A DNA stretch of 31,304 nucleotides, taken from contig JBFXDI010000036.1 of NCBI GenBank assembly GCA_050181295.1, positions 1 through 31,304 of the forward strand, written 5' to 3'. The DNA is from JBFXDI01 sp050181295 (GTDB lineage: Bacteria; Pseudomonadota; Alphaproteobacteria; Rhizobiales; Aestuariivirgaceae). The translations under genes were made by a program, and so were the position numbers. Shown piece by piece: positions 30,595 through 31,304 of this stretch. The notes under the pieces are model-generated. The model saw nothing but the letters and a program-made list of their open reading frames with translations, had not been told where the DNA came from and ran no database searches. How positions within the stretch are numbered: position 1 is the first letter of the stretch; each line of letters opens with the position of its first letter.

Positions 30595-31304
30595 TCAGCC
30601 TTTCGCGTCGCCGCGGATAAGCTCCGCTGCGCGGTGTCCGATCATCATGCAGGTCGGCGCGATATTGACGCTCACCATGGTGGGAAAGATCGAAGCGTCG
30701 GCAACGCGCAAGTTCCGTATGCCGATCACTTTCAGGTCTGGGCCGACCACGCTTGCCCGGTCATCCAGGGTCCCCATGCGGCAGGTCCCGGCCGGGTGAT
30801 AGCCGGTTGTGACGGTTTCGCGGACATAGCTTTCGAGGTCTTCCCTGCTTTGGCACTTCTTACCCGGCGCAAGCTCCCTTCCGGCCCAGCCCTCCATGGC
30901 AGGGGCGGCGAACAGCCGCCGTGTGATCGCCAGGCCACCCACCATCGTTCTCAGGTCGTAGCCTTCCGCGTCGCTGAAATAGGCAGGATCGATCGAGAGG
31001 TCGTCGTGCGGGTTCGGCGAGGCGAGCTTCACGCTGCCCTCGCTGCGGGCCCGGTTGACGGTGAAATAGGCGTTGAAGCCTTGCGGCGCGCTCGGATAGC
31101 CGGCAGGAAGCGTCTGCTGCTCGAAGAGTTCTGGTCCCAGCTGGATCTCGATGTCGGGCCATGGCTCTTTGCCATCCACACGCGCGAACAGCACGCCGGA
31201 ATAGTTCCAGGGATCACGTTTCTCGAGCGGGCGGTTCGCGGAAAAATTCACGCCGCAGGCCGGGTGGTCGAGCAGATGCCCGCCGACGCCCGGAAGGTTC
31301 TGGC
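30595..31304 (-). CDS. GMC-family FAD oxidoreductase, choline dehydrogenase-like (N-terminus beyond window)
   Basis: Only the C-terminal 236 residues are inside the window; the first whole codon starts at 31302 on the - strand. The visible part starts with the GMC motif NLPGVGGHLLDHPACG and ends with the substrate-side domain and the catalytic GYHPAGTCRMG (His) and NLRVADASIFPTM, followed by VNIAPTCMMIGHRAAELIRG, where the Asn and the FAD-contacting residues lie. Members oxidise alcohols, including choline, aryl alcohols and polyethylene glycol. Choline dehydrogenase would suit the sulfatase and betaine-binding genes, but the substrate class cannot be set without the N-terminal half. A short GTG-start frame at 31251 is an artefact of the cut. 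Confidence 0.9.
   Translation of the reverse strand, partial: QNLPGVGGHLLDHPACGVNFSANRPLEKRDPWNYSGVLFARVDGKEPWPDIEIQLGPELFEQQTLPAGYPSAPQGFNAYFTVNRARSEGSVKLASPNPHDDLSIDPAYFSDAEGYDLRTMVGGLAITRRLFAAPAMEGWAGRELAPGKKCQSREDLESYVRETVTTGYHPAGTCRMGTLDDRASVVGPDLKVIGIRNLRVADASIFPTMVSVNIAPTCMMIGHRAAELIRGDAKG

Noticed and set aside
1..31304. tRNA, rRNA, CRISPR arrays, insertion sequences, phage genes
   Set aside because: No cloverleaf-like sequence, repeat-spacer pattern, transposase or integrase motif was recognised anywhere in the window.

Overview
The window looks like a chromosomal segment of a high-GC, flagellated alphaproteobacterium of the Hyphomicrobiales (Rhizobiales) type. The evidence is the flaF-flbT-flgD-fliQ-flhA-fliR gene order (FlaF and FlbT are alphaproteobacterial flagellin regulators), the GC-rich codon use, and an intergenic double-hairpin repeat of a kind common in this order. 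The genus cannot be fixed from the sequence alone.

Region 1 (1-6463, + strand) is the end of a flagellar operon: flaF (5' end cut by the window), flbT, flgD, fliQ, flhA, fliR, a FliJ-like coiled-coil protein, a FlgJ-type rod-binding protein and two small flagellar-cluster proteins of uncertain role. Most junctions overlap or nearly touch. A 51-codon arginine-rich ORF with its own ribosome binding site sits in the flgD-fliQ gap. Region 2 (6464-8959) holds a double-hairpin repeat, an exonuclease III gene without a normal start codon, a divergent small ABM-fold protein, and an orphan glycine-betaine/choline-type binding protein.

Region 3 (8960-18609, - strand) is the most interesting part. It is a tight seven-gene operon, and four of its six junctions are exactly 10 nt. 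In transcription order it reads: acetone-carboxylase-like beta, alpha and gamma subunits; a choline-sulfatase-type sulfatase; a Tat-exported oligopeptide-type (SBP_bac_5) solute-binding protein; and two SDR dehydrogenases. This is an inference, but the set could take up a sulfate ester, remove the sulfate, oxidise the resulting alcohol to a ketone and carboxylate the ketone to a beta-keto acid. Region 4 (18699-20547, + strand) is divergent: a LuxR-type regulator followed by a proline-racemase-superfamily enzyme with a Ser/Cys active-site pair. An inverted repeat lies in the shared promoter.

Region 5 (20584-28802) is a second catabolic locus around a divergent promoter at 24261-24396. An acyl-CoA dehydrogenase, a DMT-family exporter and an MDR oxidoreductase lie on the - strand. 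A 3-hydroxyacyl-CoA dehydrogenase, a GntR regulator, a thiolase and two SDRs lie on the + strand and end at a strong intrinsic terminator. No enoyl-CoA hydratase and no CoA ligase or transferase is present, so the beta-oxidation set is incomplete here. Region 6 (28829-31304, - strand) has a second SBP_bac_5 protein, a paralogue of the first with the same length of 528 residues, and the C-terminal part of a GMC oxidoreductase cut by the window edge. No permease or ATPase for any of the three binding proteins lies in the window. I see no tRNA, rRNA, CRISPR array, transposase or phage gene.
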